Positions 35,727 to 48,827 of a DNA stretch of 64,000 bases are shown here, in pieces (position 1 is the stretch's first letter; each line of letters opens with the position of its first letter). The translations under genes and the position numbers were made by a program. The DNA comes from Adenanthera pavonina. Its lineage: Eukaryota > Streptophyta > Magnoliopsida > Fabales > Fabaceae. The notes below the pieces were generated by a model. That model saw nothing but the letters and a program-made list of their open reading frames with translations. It had not been told where the DNA came from and made no database searches. The DNA is taken from NCBI GenBank assembly GCA_026686845.1, contig JAIVEN010000001.1:30620001-30684000 (forward strand), written 5' to 3'.

Positions 35727-37996
35727 CTACATTAGCTTTGTTTGTATGGCACTTACAAGGCCATCATTTTCTTCTTTTCTTTTTCTTTACCTTAAGTCCA
35801 CTTATCCTTTATTTCATTGTGACTCGAGGTTCTTGGTGGTCTCATAATACTTCTATGGTAAAATCATAGAGATTATAACTCACTTTAACTTATCATACTC
35901 CATATCTTAAGAGCATTAATCACTGCTACTATGTGTGGGAACATTTTTTTTATATAAGAATTTAGCATATAAAATATGGGCTACTATCTTCAATTCAACC
36001 CTGTTTGATTATTTATACCCTGATCCATACTTTCTTTCATTATCATGGACCTGTTGGGTCATTATTGGATCAAGATTAATCATCTTAGGGGAGGAGATTT
36101 AGCCTCTTTCTTAATTCATAAAACTTATTTCTTACTTCTTTTCCCACAAACTTTTTTCTTCTTAATCAAGCAGTAAGACAGTCTGAGAAAAATTTTTCAC
36201 AATAAAATTTTTATAACATCTTATTAGACTTAGTAATCTCTCATCTTATTCTGGTTTTTGGTCTCTTCCACTCATAACTTTTCTTGCTTTACTAGGATCT
36301 ACTGCGACCCTTGGTAGATTCTATAACCTATTGACTATACTTCATGAACTACATTTACTGAGTTTAGTAAGTCAATAATTTTATTTAAAATATTTCAACA
36401 ATTCTCAATTGTCTTTTATGCTCCTTTACAAACTCAAAGTACCTTAGCACATCATTCTTAAGAACCACCATTACACTACTTATACTTTTATTCACATAGT
36501 CTTAACAGGTGCATTTGTAAGACTATTTGGCTTCATCATAACTTCATAGTGCCCTTATCTAACAATCAGCATATCTTTTCTTTCTTAATATTTACATTTT
36601 CTCATCTTTCAATAATTCTTAGTAGGTCACCATCTTGGTACTTTCCTCACTTGAGCTCATTTAACTATAGAATGCTTAGGGGTTTTGCTTGTACTCATGC
36701 CAAAATTTGTCGTATAGAATACTAGCAATGACTTCCTTTCGAGCCATAACTTATCTGCATAACCTCCGAATATTTTACTACTTTAATTTCTAGGCCATTC
36801 AACCACTATTTCCATCTTTCTTCTATCAATTGTTTACTATCCAATAATGGCATCCCATCACCATTTTCATTTTCATTCATTGCATATACTTATTCTTCTT
36901 CTTTGTTCTTTGCTCTAATTTGTGTCAACCTAGAGTCTCAACTTACAATTCTGCCTTCATGTATAAACATATTCTCAAACCCAATATTTTTGCTTATCTT
37001 GGCATAGCCTTTAGGATCTCTTTACTTTTATAGGTTGGGGTCTTACTAGTTTTCAGACAGTGATCATTAACTCTTTTCTCTGTATTACTTCTTACTATTG
37101 TACTTTGTTGTTTTCATACTTAACTTCCATAATTGCCTAGTCAAGGTTAATTAGTGGTTTGGCAACTTAAGGGGGATTTCTCAACCCTTTAAAAGTTTCT
37201 TGCTAACTCAGTTAGAATCTAACCCTCAGCCTCTCACCATATTTGGCTCATTTGAGCATCATCCCAGGAGCTACCTTTCATCTGCCTTGCCTTGGTAGCC
37301 TTTATCATATGGAGGATTTCATCTTTCTTGGCTCAATTAGGCTTCTCCCCAAGAGCTACCTCCCTTTTTCCTATATTGGTAGCTGACGAAAGATTTCATT
37401 CATTGTGAGATCTTCCGACTATAAACATTTCTTTCTATAGCTAGTTTTCATACCAAGATTAGCAATCTACCATCTCAAGGTTTCATAATTTCCTAAATTG
37501 CCTACCACTAATTTCTCCTTTCTTGCTTCATAATTTATACCTTGAACAACATACATACATATTCTTCCTATAATTCATATCTATATTTGCATTACTTTAT
37601 ACTTGCATCATCTCTTATTATACTGAACTTACGGGGTTTCAGTACTAATGGCAAACCTATTATTGTCATCTATTATCTCCATGGGATCTTCTTTTGGATC
37701 ATTTTCTAGTTCCTTTTCTGAGACTTCTAACACTTCAACTTCTTCTTTCTACAATAAAATATTGTCTGAATATATAGGCAATGAGACAATTTCCCAAAAT
37801 ATGGTATACTTAATTCCAAACAATTCTTGATACTATTCTAGAGCTTGTAATCCGCTTATGGCATCAAGTACTTGCTCAACCCGTTAACTTTAAGGGAGCT
37901 TATAATCATGATGCCCTTCTAAAAATTTCTTCACTTCTAATCCAACACTCGAGGAATACACAGTTAAAGCATATCCTCCAAATCCCACATGATATT
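35727..37996 (-). pseudogene. gypsy internal region, integrase-side, decayed
   Basis: By position on the minus strand this 2.3-kb stretch should hold RNase H and integrase coding. All frames are full of stops and no zinc-binding or D,D-35-E motif could be read. A diverged direct repeat of about 110 bp (GAGCTACCT...GGTAGC) occurs at about 37230-37300 and 37335-37383. Confidence 0.45.
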
Positions 37997-39653
37997 TGTT
38001 AGATATACTGGCTTCCCAAGAGGGGGGTGAATTGGGAAGATTAAAATTTTCTACAAAACTTTAAGAAAGTGAGGAAAGCAAAGGTAACAGTAAAATAGAG
38101 TATAAATGAATAATCAGTAAAAGCAGTAATAAAGAAGGGAAGACATAGATGTTTATCCTGGTTCAGTCTCTCAATCTTGACTTACGTCCAATCCCCAAGC
38201 CACCACTTGAGATTTTCTACTATCTTGCAAGAATTCAATGGGCTTCTTGCAAATGCCACAGTACAAAGATGATGCTCTGTTTCTAGAGCTCACTCTTCCA
38301 CTCTATGCACTCTAGCTAAGTGCTTCCTAAATCCCTTATGATATCCCCTCACAAGAAAATCTTTCTTCCAGATGAAGATAAGATTATTACAATGAATAAA
38401 CTCTCTTAATCAGAGTGTATATGAAAGTTAGAGTACAAAGAATGAAGTATGTGAGAGTAAGACACTTTGAGTTGATGATTTAGTAGAGTTTCAGTATATA
38501 TAAAATTAAAATCATTACCCACAACTTCAAATGATGTTATATTTATAGATTTAGGTCTTAACTAAACGTTAGAGACAAAATCTATTCGTTGGAGAAGTTA
38601 CCCAATGGTTACTCTGAAAAACTATCTGTTCACCAATCGTATTTAATGCTTGTGACACTCAAAGTTCGAATTTTGGTTGGCCAACAGATGAATTTCGCAG
38701 AGATCGAAAGTTAAAAACTTCAACGTTGAGTATTCGAAGTTTGTCTGTTATGAAGCAAAGTTCAAATTTTGATCTTTGTAAAATATTTCTATGTTGGAAC
38801 ATACAAATTTTCAAGTTTAAAGTTCTTCTGTGAAGTATGAACAGTTGTTCCATTTTGCTACAGTGCCTTCGAAATTCAAATTTTGAGTATCAAAATTCGT
38901 CTGTCAGAGGGCAGTTCAATAAGGCACAATAGTTCATCTATTCGAAATTTGAACTTCAAACTACAAAGTTCATCTGTCAGAGAACCCTCTTTTCAGACTT
39001 AATACAAAGTTCAAATTTCTGAATACTATCATTCGTATGTCAACATATCATTATAACAGACTCACAAGCTTTGTTTCTGAAATTCAAATTTTCATGTTCA
39101 AAGTTCATCTGTCAGTGAGCCATCTTGATGTTCTTTCCAAACTTAGTTTTTAGATGAACTTTGTCATATCCTCAGATGAATTTTTCATTTTTCATAAGTT
39201 ATATTTTGTCTGAAATTCAAATTTTCAAAAGCCAAAGTTCATTTGTCAGAGAAAACTCTTTTCAGACAAGTATTAAAATTCGAATTTCTCAAGTCAAAGT
39301 TCGTTTGTCAGAGAAGGCTCTTTTCAAACTTGTTCATTTTCAATACGAAATTCAAATTTCAAAAGCCAAAGTTCGAATTTTCAAAATAGCATATTAGTAT
39401 AAGTGTTTCAAACTTCATCTGTTAGTAGGTGTTTTTCAAATATTCCATGGATTAATATAGAATCATAGTTTAAAAACATCTTTTTGCCAATTCAAGGTCT
39501 TTTACTCAATTTAAACATGGCTATAGATTCTACATCTATTCTTGTGCTGGTTTTTCCTGAATTCCTCTACTTGAGATCATTTGTGCACCTTTGATATCTT
39601 CTCTCCAACCTCTAGAAAGTTTGTTTGGAATCATCAAAACACTTGATTCAACA
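37997..39653 (-). mobile_element. copia-like solo LTR, copy E
   Basis: This 1657-bp element starts TGTTAGATATACTGG and ends TTGATTCAACA. Flanks are ATATT (37992-37996) and ACATC (39654-39658), which differ only by two C/T transitions. The TSD is therefore decayed or absent. It lies within the gypsy internal region. No internal domain is present. Confidence 0.8.
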
Positions 39654-39658
39654 ACATC

Positions 39659-40769
39659 CATCATAGATACCTCTAACATCTATTTGGATTTGAAGTCCTT
39701 GATTTGGTTGGAATAAGCTACCATCCTCATTAAATAATTCATCTAGCCTAAGCTCATTGGAATTATCATAGTTCATGGGCTGATTAACCTCTTTCCTTGA
39801 TCGTACATTAGTCTTCTTATTTCCTTTCTCATGACTATTTCTCTTTCTAACTTATCTTCTTTTATACATTAGTTTCTCCCTACTGATTCTTTTCATAATT
39901 CCTTTTTCTTCTCTTTTTTTTTATATCATTCATTTCTTACTAGTCTCTTTCATTTATCATTGAAAACATTTTGCCATTGGTACCACTTTCATTTCATATG
40001 TGGGGTTTACCTTTCAACTTATCATCACCCACCATCATATTTCTTAGCTACTTTCGAGTCAGTGGTTGGACATTCGAGAAAAGTCTTAGGTGAACATTCA
40101 TACTAGCAACTGATTAATGAGGCTTCATATCTTTCTAAAATCATCCTAGGTCATCCTTTTTCAAATAACTATCAGTACTATAGGGCTCATCATTTCATTC
40201 TCTATAAAGGTCGACTACAACCTTGTTATTGGTCTACAATGACCATGAGATCTATTGTGTTCTCTAAGCCCTGCTAGGATCCTCTATGATCCTACATCAT
40301 CTTTTTATTGATAGGATCTAACTGCGATCTAACTCTGAAAGAATTCAAGACCTAAGGCAAATAAATAATATGTAAAACATCCTCAACTAATATAGCAACT
40401 ACAAGTAACTATCCTTAAGACTAATCCCCTATGCCACTATAATATTCTTAGGCCAGATTTTCATGAAATGATACTTTATACTTGTAGGGGAAAACTATAA
40501 TCTAGAAGAGTATCTTTCTTTTCTTGCTATGATTATTTCATAGCTTCATTTTCTTTCTGCTTTACTCACTTTTGTCATCAGCAGCTTCTTTAATATTTAC
40601 TAGGTAACAAACATAAAACTTTGATAATTCAAATTGTTCCCTTTCATTCTACTAGCCTCTACCAGCATACTAAATCGCACACTTTGTATTGAGGCTTTCC
40701 TTTCCTTGATGACTGATTTTATTCCTCTTCTTAGCTTTTCTATCTTCCATCTCTAGTCATCATACTATT
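39659..40769 (-). pseudogene. gypsy internal region, protease/RT side, decayed
   Basis: Between the gag remnant and the solo LTR. Protease and reverse transcriptase would be expected here on the minus strand, but no catalytic motif could be read by eye because of dense stops. Confidence 0.4.
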
Positions 40770-41115
40770 ATAACTAGGTGGAGTCCCACACTAACTCTAT
40801 AAAGGTGGCTTCGTACTTACTTACTGACTAATCCATCACTTATCAGAACATAATGATCTCATCTTCTTTCTCATCTCTAGCTGATTGCAAGGAATATTTA
40901 TCATAAAAGCTTACAAAATAATTTCCACGTCAAGGGTATGTTTCGAACTTGCAAGATCAACTCAGTATTAATCCACCATCTATCTGTCTTTTTTTCAAGT
41001 GCGTAAATAGATAGCCTATAAGGCTTTTGTTTTAGAGGAATATCCCATTAATCTGAAAATCTTTTCTAAACTCAGTATCTAGTCCTCAACCATTTGTACT
41101 TTAAACCTTAAAATG
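40770..41115 (-). pseudogene. gypsy gag capsid remnant
   Basis: On the minus strand a WWINTELILQ stretch (about 40980-40951) is followed by IPLTWKLFCKL, then, after a frameshift, SARDEKEDEI and VSKYEATFIEL (about 40878-40790). This is the conserved order of the plant Ty3/gypsy gag core: WW, W..F...F, R..K..EF..L, YE..F..L. Several in-frame stops and at least one shift are present. A possible gag start (MNEKVRIRRQIRVE) lies at about 41428 on the minus strand. Capsid protein would package element RNA; none can be made from this copy. Confidence 0.7.
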
Positions 41116-42878
41116 AGGGAGGACATCATTTCTTGAACTGAACTATTACATACTGCAAGTTAGCATGATCAATTTTTATTCTTACTGCCAGGTTCATTAG
41201 TACAACCTAGGGTACCTGTGGCTGATATTGCCTCAAAGATGAAATTTCAACTATAGTTTCTTGAAGTTGTTTATGAGTGTCTAAGGTTCACTGTAACTTT
41301 TCAAAAATCATTTACTGCTGATCTCATTTATTCATAATAACTTGCAAAGGATCACCATGTGGTATCTTTCCTTGTTCAGGAGTCTCTACTCTTATTTGTC
41401 TCCTGATGCGAACCTTTTCATTCATCTTCATTCCATTCTTGTAATAATAAATTCACAATGTATGATCTTTCTACTCATATAACATTTATAAACATAATAC
41501 ATTTATTTAGATGAGTAAAATTTGTACATAAATTTTTATGATCACATTACATTATCATTTTATTATACTTCCTATTTATGACTGCTTATGATACACTCAA
41601 AACTTGCACTCATCATTGTTCTTTACATTCACATATTTATACATATTTACACATAGTCTTATTCATCATTCCATTCCAGAGAGACCAGAGCTACTTTCAC
41701 CTCCAATAAAAACTTCATCGAAATTCTCTTCTGGATGCCCTTCTAAATCCTCATAATCTTCTTCTTCTATGTTTATAATAGGATCCTCTTGCTCCAGTCA
41801 GATCACCTCCAAATATACCAGCTCTTTAATACAATCTTGAAATGTTTCTGGCATTTCTTCTTAGAGTCTAACTTTATACAACATCCAATACTCACCACCT
41901 GGTAATACATTCTGAAGCATTGATCTAGGCTACCTCCATATGGAAGTAGTTTAGGGTTTCAAGACTGCATAGCATCTCTAACTTTATATAGAAAGGTCAA
42001 GATTCTGGATTTTGTAAAATGCTCCTGGCTTTCCCAGAATAGCTGTATAACTATTGTTCTAGTTTTGTGGCATCAACAGATGGGGGAATAGGGCTAAAGT
42101 CTTTTGGAGCATTTACTTGATCATTAGCTCCTACTGATCGATGATTTGCCTTATTATCCCTTAATATACAATAAACTGTGATATACACTTCTAGATTTTC
42201 AAATTGTACACCTTCCAATTTAGTCTTAATATCAATCTAGAAGAAATTATAAGTGATTTCATTTACTAGTGTCCATAATGACTCCGGGTAATGTACCCCT
42301 TTACTTGCTAGAAAGCACTTGACTTTAACAACTTCATATAGGAAATCTAGCACATGCGTAGGCCCTCCATGATATGCCTCATGATATGCCTCACTTTTCT
42401 TGAAACACTTAAGAACAATTCGGTATACCTTATCCTCTGTATTAATCGGACTGTCATAACTAGGGTTATTTGGATCTAGTAAAACCCAGCCTTATAGTCC
42501 CCACCTTCTGCAGCTTCAATTCCTGCTTTCTAAACTTGAATAGGAAGAGCTAAAACAATTTGGGATGTTATTGTTTTATCAAGCTCAAATCTAGTTGGAT
42601 ACAATCCCACATTAATCTTGAGCTTATCTGAACTTCCTATTGATAACTTGTTTGAGTCAATACTTTTATCATTTTCTTCCATCAATGGCATAAGGATCAC
42701 CCATCTCTTATGTTCAGGAGCCCAGCTATTGTTTGAGGAAACATCTTATCTACCTCCATACACAATAGCCATCAATGTCAATAAATTGATCCAAAGGAAT
42801 AATGATAATTTATATATTTCTTTCTCTAAACTTAACTATTTTGGCCAAAATATAATGCTCTGAGAGTTCAACCCTTTA

Positions 42879-42890
42879 GATCTGATACCA
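42879..42890 (-). promoter_or_regulatory. primer-binding site for initiator-Met tRNA
   Basis: Minus-strand TGGTATCAGATC lies five bases inside the 5' LTR edge. It matches 11 of 12 bases of the plant tRNA-iMet PBS (TGGTATCAGAGC), which primes minus-strand cDNA synthesis in gypsy elements. Confidence 0.88.
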
Positions 42891-42895
42891 AAAAG

Positions 42896-45590
42896 TGTAA
42901 AACTTCTATTTAGGACCATTTCCTGTGTATTAGGCCTCATTAGAGACCAATTATACTTAATTAGAAGCTTGAATCACATTAATGTTATAATAAAATTTTC
43001 CAAATTTCAGATACTATTCATTTAATCAAATTTCTTTTTATAGACTAAATTTCAGAAAATCATAACTAATTCAATAAAAATCATATCAAAATGATTCAAG
43101 TCTCTATGCATAGATTAAAACATTATTTACATGGGAAAAATATCAATCAGAGTAATTACTTTGCCAATTTTCACAGTCAATTTCGTGAATTTCTATTGTT
43201 CATATGGTCAATTTTAGAAATTCCAGTTTTCTGGGTTAAATTTTGAAAATTCACTATAAATCGTACACTCATCCAAATTGAGTGATATTTTGACCATATG
43301 AAAGTTCTTTCTGTCTTATTTCTAATCATATATAACATTCATACTTTATATACATCAAGAAGCCCATACTGTAGCATGATCATTCAATAGTAGTTAGAAT
43401 GACCATTTGTATCCTAATACTTACAATACAAAAATTGTAAGATATTCACATGACCATATTTCATCTTCATATCATGCCATAAATTAGCTAGGACTTAAAG
43501 GAACACAAAAACTTGAAGAAACATATTTAACCTCATCTTTACAAATTTATACAAAAGCTCAAAATTCATGGCCAATGCTAACTTTATCAATTGAAATACC
43601 AAATTCTTTCTCCTTTCCTTTCTCTTCCTTAGAGATCTTGCCATTATTGCTACCTAATCATGGTTAATATATGGGAGGGTGAGATTCAAAGAATCTCAGT
43701 AGATAAATTCCATACATGCCATCATCTCATCACATTTTTCATAAAAACATCACATAAACCTTAATTCAACACATAGGCACATTTGAACATATAAATTTTA
43801 TATAAATTTTGGCAGAGTTTCATTTTGTAAAATGGACATCTCGAGGCTCCAAACCCCTCATACAACTTAGCCAAAAACATAAAAATATCACAAATCAACA
43901 TTTCATATATATGCCATGATGTCAAATATCAAAGAAACAATAATGACAATGTGATGTTAGTAAAGAGAATTATCTACCTTATAGTACTTCCTTACTTCTG
44001 ACACTTTGTCCAACAGTTCTTGCACCTTCTAACACTTCTCCAAGCTTTCTTAGGCTTCCTCAAACCTAAACATATCATCAAACAATTACTCAAGCTAATG
44101 GTTCCATGACTTTCTTCAAAAAGTGTTCATGAAACCCTAATTCCTCAAAAATTCACCAAAAATCCATTCCTAGCTCAAAAAATGATGAATTATACCTCTA
44201 TTCCATGTAATTTTTCTTCAGGAATCCAAATATGGCCTAAGAATTACCAAATTCCATCTCTTGGTATGTTACTGTTCATTCCAAATTAAGCTTCAAAAAC
44301 CTAAAAATTTAGCTTTCTTAATCTTAAGCTTTTTCAAGAAATCATCACCTGTTCCTAAGGTTTTAGACCATGGAGAACCCATTTTTGAGGTTCAATTGAT
44401 GAAATTCCAACTCTAAGTATGAACAGTAGCTCATCAAAAATTAGGGGAACTCAAGAAAAATTGCTACACTTTGTTATACAACAAACTATTTACATATTCA
44501 AGCTTTAAATTAACATTCTATAATTTCCCCTATGATTTATGGTTGGAAAATTCCATTTCTTGCTAAATCATGCCATGGAGAGAACCTTAAGATAAGGAGG
44601 AAGGAAATATAATCCAGGGATCATGTTTTAAAGACCATATACTACAAGCTTGAAGTGGTAGAAGTTAACTTACCAACTTGAACCTTTGATTTCCTTGAGC
44701 TTTCTTGTTTTTTTCTTCTCTCTTTTCTCTCTTCTCTCTTTTCATTTTTCAGCCTCTATTTTGCTGTTGCTTGCTCGTGAAAATGAAGTGGAAAAGTGAG
44801 TGATTAAGTGGTTAATTATATAGCTTAATCTTGATTAACCCTTAATTAAACTAAGATTACTTTTTGGTCAAAAAGTGACAACTTCTTGAGGAAGTTTTCA
44901 AACAAAAACATGCTGCCCAAGCTGCCCCAACCATGTTGGAAATGAGTGGTTTAAGTGTCCAAGATTTCTCAATTTTTCCTAATCCAAATATGACTTGAAC
45001 CGGGTGATTTTTCATTGTACCGATAAAACTGCTTGTTACTGTAATTTAGCATTTTTGGGCTACAGGACTATTCTAATTTTATTTTTATATTTCCATAATT
45101 ATCCTGTGCCAAATGATATCTATGTGTGGCCCATATCCTGTCCCGATTATCTTTTAACCATCAGTAGGGCTCACAATTTACTTTATCAATTTACTGTTAC
45201 TTTTGGACACTCGGCACTGATTATTTCTTTATTTCTTTATCGATCCATGTTTTGACAGTAATTCTGCATATTTACAAAATTACCCCTAACCTATGATTAA
45301 ATTATAATTTCTAAAACTTTCACGTCATTAGTTATAATTTTCCCCAAAGGCTTTTTAACTTCTTTCTCTGGATTTTATATATTTTGGGACGTGAATGTCA
45401 TTTTTTAATTTATTTAGGGGCAAAAATGTAGTTTCTCATTTTTTTGTCCAAGTGGAAAAAATGAGCTCTTTGCCCTTTTTCACGCAAAATGATGTCCATC
45501 CGTTTTCACGAATTCCTTGTACATTTCATATTATTGTTTATTTCTTCCTCTTTCATTACTTTATATCCACTAAAATTTTGGAATATTACA
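42896..45590 (-). mobile_element. 5' LTR of the nested gypsy element
   Basis: This 2695-bp LTR runs TGTAAAACTTCTATTTAGGACC to TTTTGGAATATTACA, followed by TSD ATATC. It is near-collinear with 19622-22352 with small indels. One sizeable difference is near 45240, where the segment around 21975-22015 of the other LTR is missing. Confidence 0.88.
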
Positions 45591-45595
45591 ATATC

Positions 45596-47790
45596 TAGAT
45601 TCCATTCTTGTAAATGTTTTTCCATAGGGGTGAGACAAACATCCCAATAACCAGGGGTAACTGTAAAACAAGAGGTTTCACTATAAGATGGTTTCACACA
45701 CATGTCAAGCATTACAAGTTAGGTACACAATTCTATATATAGATATATATAATTACACTTATGCAACATGTAATATGCAAAATGCCATGAACGTGATATG
45801 CAAAACCCATATTGATCATGGTAGGAATCATGAACTAATGGCAAGGATATATATATTAACCTCTCCTCCTAGACATGAGGGGTCACATATCCCACCACTA
45901 GATCGGCATACCACGTGGTAACATCATATCATAAGTCATTATCACCTAACCAACCATGTCTCAATATGCTTAATGTAGTGGTGATGTTCAAATGTTATGC
46001 TAACATGCCATCGTGAAATACACATAAGCTAATATCATCATCAATATTATTATCACCACCATCTTGCTAGCATAACTCTATCATGTAAGATATTTCATGG
46101 GTATGCACAACAGTAACAAGCGTGTCAACATTCATCTTGGTCATATATATATGGTCAATTCCATTGTCATTGTTATTAACATTATCATCGTTAACATCAT
46201 TGTTACACATACTAATAGTGAGAGTATAATATTCATAGGTTAAGTCCTTATATTCCCATTTATATCAACATATATACACATGAATACAAAATCAACTATT
46301 TCTACTTCTTTATCATACTTTTTAAAGAAAAATGATTTCAAGAAAACTTACTATTTATAGCCGTGATGTAAGATGCATATCATGATATGAAAAATTTCAA
46401 ACATATAGAATAAATAAAATTACTCTCTGGTTACCTCAAGTTGCCACATACTCCTAACATTTTGGTAGGCCAAAGAATCACCAACTACAACACACAAGAA
46501 GAAATACAATCCAAAGCAATTAAATAGCATTCAACACCAATCCAAGCCCAAATATTCAATGAAATTCCCATTAAAACACTAGAATTACCCCAGACCTCTT
46601 AATACCGATAAGGCTCATTTCTATCATATCAAACTCTAACCACTTACCTTTGATTTTGCCATATCCAACAACTTCTTGGAATATAGATACTTCAACCAAT
46701 TAAGCATACATCTTATACAAACACCAAACATATACATCAAGATAAGTCACAACCTCTAGTAAAGCGCAAACCAACATTCCAAGCATAAACCCAACAAAAC
46801 CAAGACACTAATCACTTACTCATTCATCCTTATACTCAAATCAACTCCCAAAACTAACCTAAAATTAACCATGAGCCCATGCAATACAAGTACTATAAGA
46901 AATCCCAAATTTAGAGGTTCTAGTAGAAAGTACGAATACAAGAGTTCATATACAACCTTATACATATACAAGTTGTACCATGCATGAGGGAATGCTCATA
47001 ATATGCAGCAAAACCCCATATTAATCATGGTAAGAACTATGAGCTAGCAATCACCATATGGTAACTTCTACATGTAGCCATTTTCCAACAACCAATGAAG
47101 GTCAATTCCAGGGCAATCACTAAGCTCACATCTTACTAGTCTTGACCTAGCGAAAGGCTATTTTACTAATGGTTAGACCATGATTCTTCTTCGCCTAAAC
47201 CACCTGAATTGGAGGCTATTTAGAGAAGGTACATCCCTAATACACTGCCACATGAGTCTTTCAACCATAGCATGACTATTTAGTGACAAGGATAACATAA
47301 GTCGCATCGCCTGAACACAAGACCTTGTGTGTTATTTAATGGATTGGCATATCATATGGTATTAAGGCATCGTCACCCAATAATACCATGCCTCCACAAT
47401 GTACTACTCATGACAATGCCCAATGCATGCTAACATGTTTTCTCATACCATATGTATATTATCATGCTAGCATATCAACATCATCATATAAGATGTCTCA
47501 TAGGGATGCACAATAATCACATATATATAATAGTGTCTATCATTCTCATAAATATATACACATATGTATACATAAACATTGGTCGATTTCATCATTATCA
47601 TCATCATTTAAAACTAGGTAGAGGGGTGCACAACAAACAACTATATACCAAATTATTAATAGCTGCATACTAAACTATGATGATGGTTGATTCTATTCTC
47701 ATGTATCACCATTATTATCATTGTCATTACCATCATCATCATCATGTAAAACTATATACCAAACTACTAATAACATTATTATCATTATCA
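45596..47790. repeat. diverged direct repeats with CAT/ATC simple sequence
   Basis: Two blocks, about 45730-46230 and 46930-47720, share order and motifs: ATGCAAAACCCATATTGATCATGGTAGGAAT versus a matching block near 47005-47040, then GGCATA(C/T)CA near 45905 and 47345, and GCTAGCATA near 46068 and 47466. Between them 46762-46920 matches 8478-8640. CAT/ATC-rich tracts lie near 46030-46210 and 47590-47790. No gene was recognised. They may be LTR remnants of the outer retroelement. Confidence 0.5.
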
Positions 47791-47799
47791 TCATTAGGT

Positions 47800-48827
47800 C
47801 AAACAAGGTAGAGGGCTCAAAGAGTCGTGTAGTATTAAACCCATGAAACCCCACTAGTAGGGGAATGGTCTTGCCACAAGGACAGCACACCAAATGTGGA
47901 CTTATCTATATCTACTAATGTAGTTAAGTAATGTCTGGCAAACCAAAAGGATAAATCACAAATTCATATTGAAAGAAGGCCCAAGAACATCAACCCATTG
48001 GCAGTTCTTTTGAAATTTGGTTACTGCAACATTTGACTTCATGTTTGAATCAATAAGATTAGGTATCATGAAGACTAGACATAATAACATGCATAGGTTA
48101 GCCAAAGGGATAAAGTAAAATACGTAAGACAAGATATTGTGATTAGATCATGAGTGTAATGATTTGAAAAATCAATTAGAACCAATCAATCAGATTAAAA
48201 ACTCTATAAATATTTTATAAATTGTCAATTGGATTCATTGTGCTCCTCAGTGCATTTCTTAAATTCTTGCTCCAAACCTCCAATGTTACATAATGTGGAC
48301 TTATCCATATCAACTAATTATCAGCATTTAAATTCACCTCAATTGAAAACTTAATATTTATTTTCATAATATTATTCTAATAGTCTCAATATTAGACTCT
48401 TGGAAAATTTTAAAAGGAAAATTTTCTTTTATGTTTACTGCTAATGACCCTATCTAAATGGCAAGTAAGAATTTTCTAAAAATATACATTTAAATAGTTT
48501 CACTATTACAAGAGATATTCAAACCTCTTCAAGCTTAATTAAGTTTTTAATTAACAAGTTGTAAGTACTTTCTTTTTTTTTTTTTGCCTTGAAGATGCTA
48601 ACAAGTTTTAAAAAATTACTAAAAGAAGTATGCAAATTTCAGAAGCCAAATGAGGAGCAAATTACTAACTTGGCATAGTGGAGGAAAGAAAATTACAGAA
48701 GCCAAATGGGGACAAAAAGAAATAGGTCTTTCTCTCTTTCTCTCTATGTGTGAGTAAGAGAGAACAGTGAGAATGTGGGTGTCAGGAAAGCATATATGTG
48801 ATATATCTTTCTCATAGAAATGCGTCA
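47800..48827. other. no gene recognised
   Basis: AT-rich flank of the HMA pseudogene. Its right part (48600-48827) would be the 3' untranslated side of that gene. A poly-T run lies at about 48572-48585. Confidence 0.4.

Larger units (their letters stand above)
19622..45590 (-). mobile_element. complete Ty3/gypsy (Tekay/Del-like) retrotransposon with nested insertions
   Basis: The whole element is bounded by an exact 5-bp TSD, ATATC (19617-19621 and 45591-45595). On the minus strand the order is: 5' LTR (45590 to 42896), PBS (42890 to 42879), decayed gag (about 41115-40770), remaining internal region, FEDEI-type tail and PPT (about 22390 to 22353), 3' LTR (22352 to 19622). Internal sequence is about 6 kb once the CACTA element at 22778-35723 and the copia-like solo LTR at 37997-39653 are removed, which is normal for Tekay-type elements. 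Coding is broken throughout, so it is not autonomous. The lineage call rests on LTR length, PBS, PPT context and gag resemblance. Confidence 0.85.

Noticed and set aside
42879..42890. Possible tRNA-iMet gene fragment
   Set aside because: Only 12 bases match and they sit at the LTR edge, the expected place for a primer-binding site.
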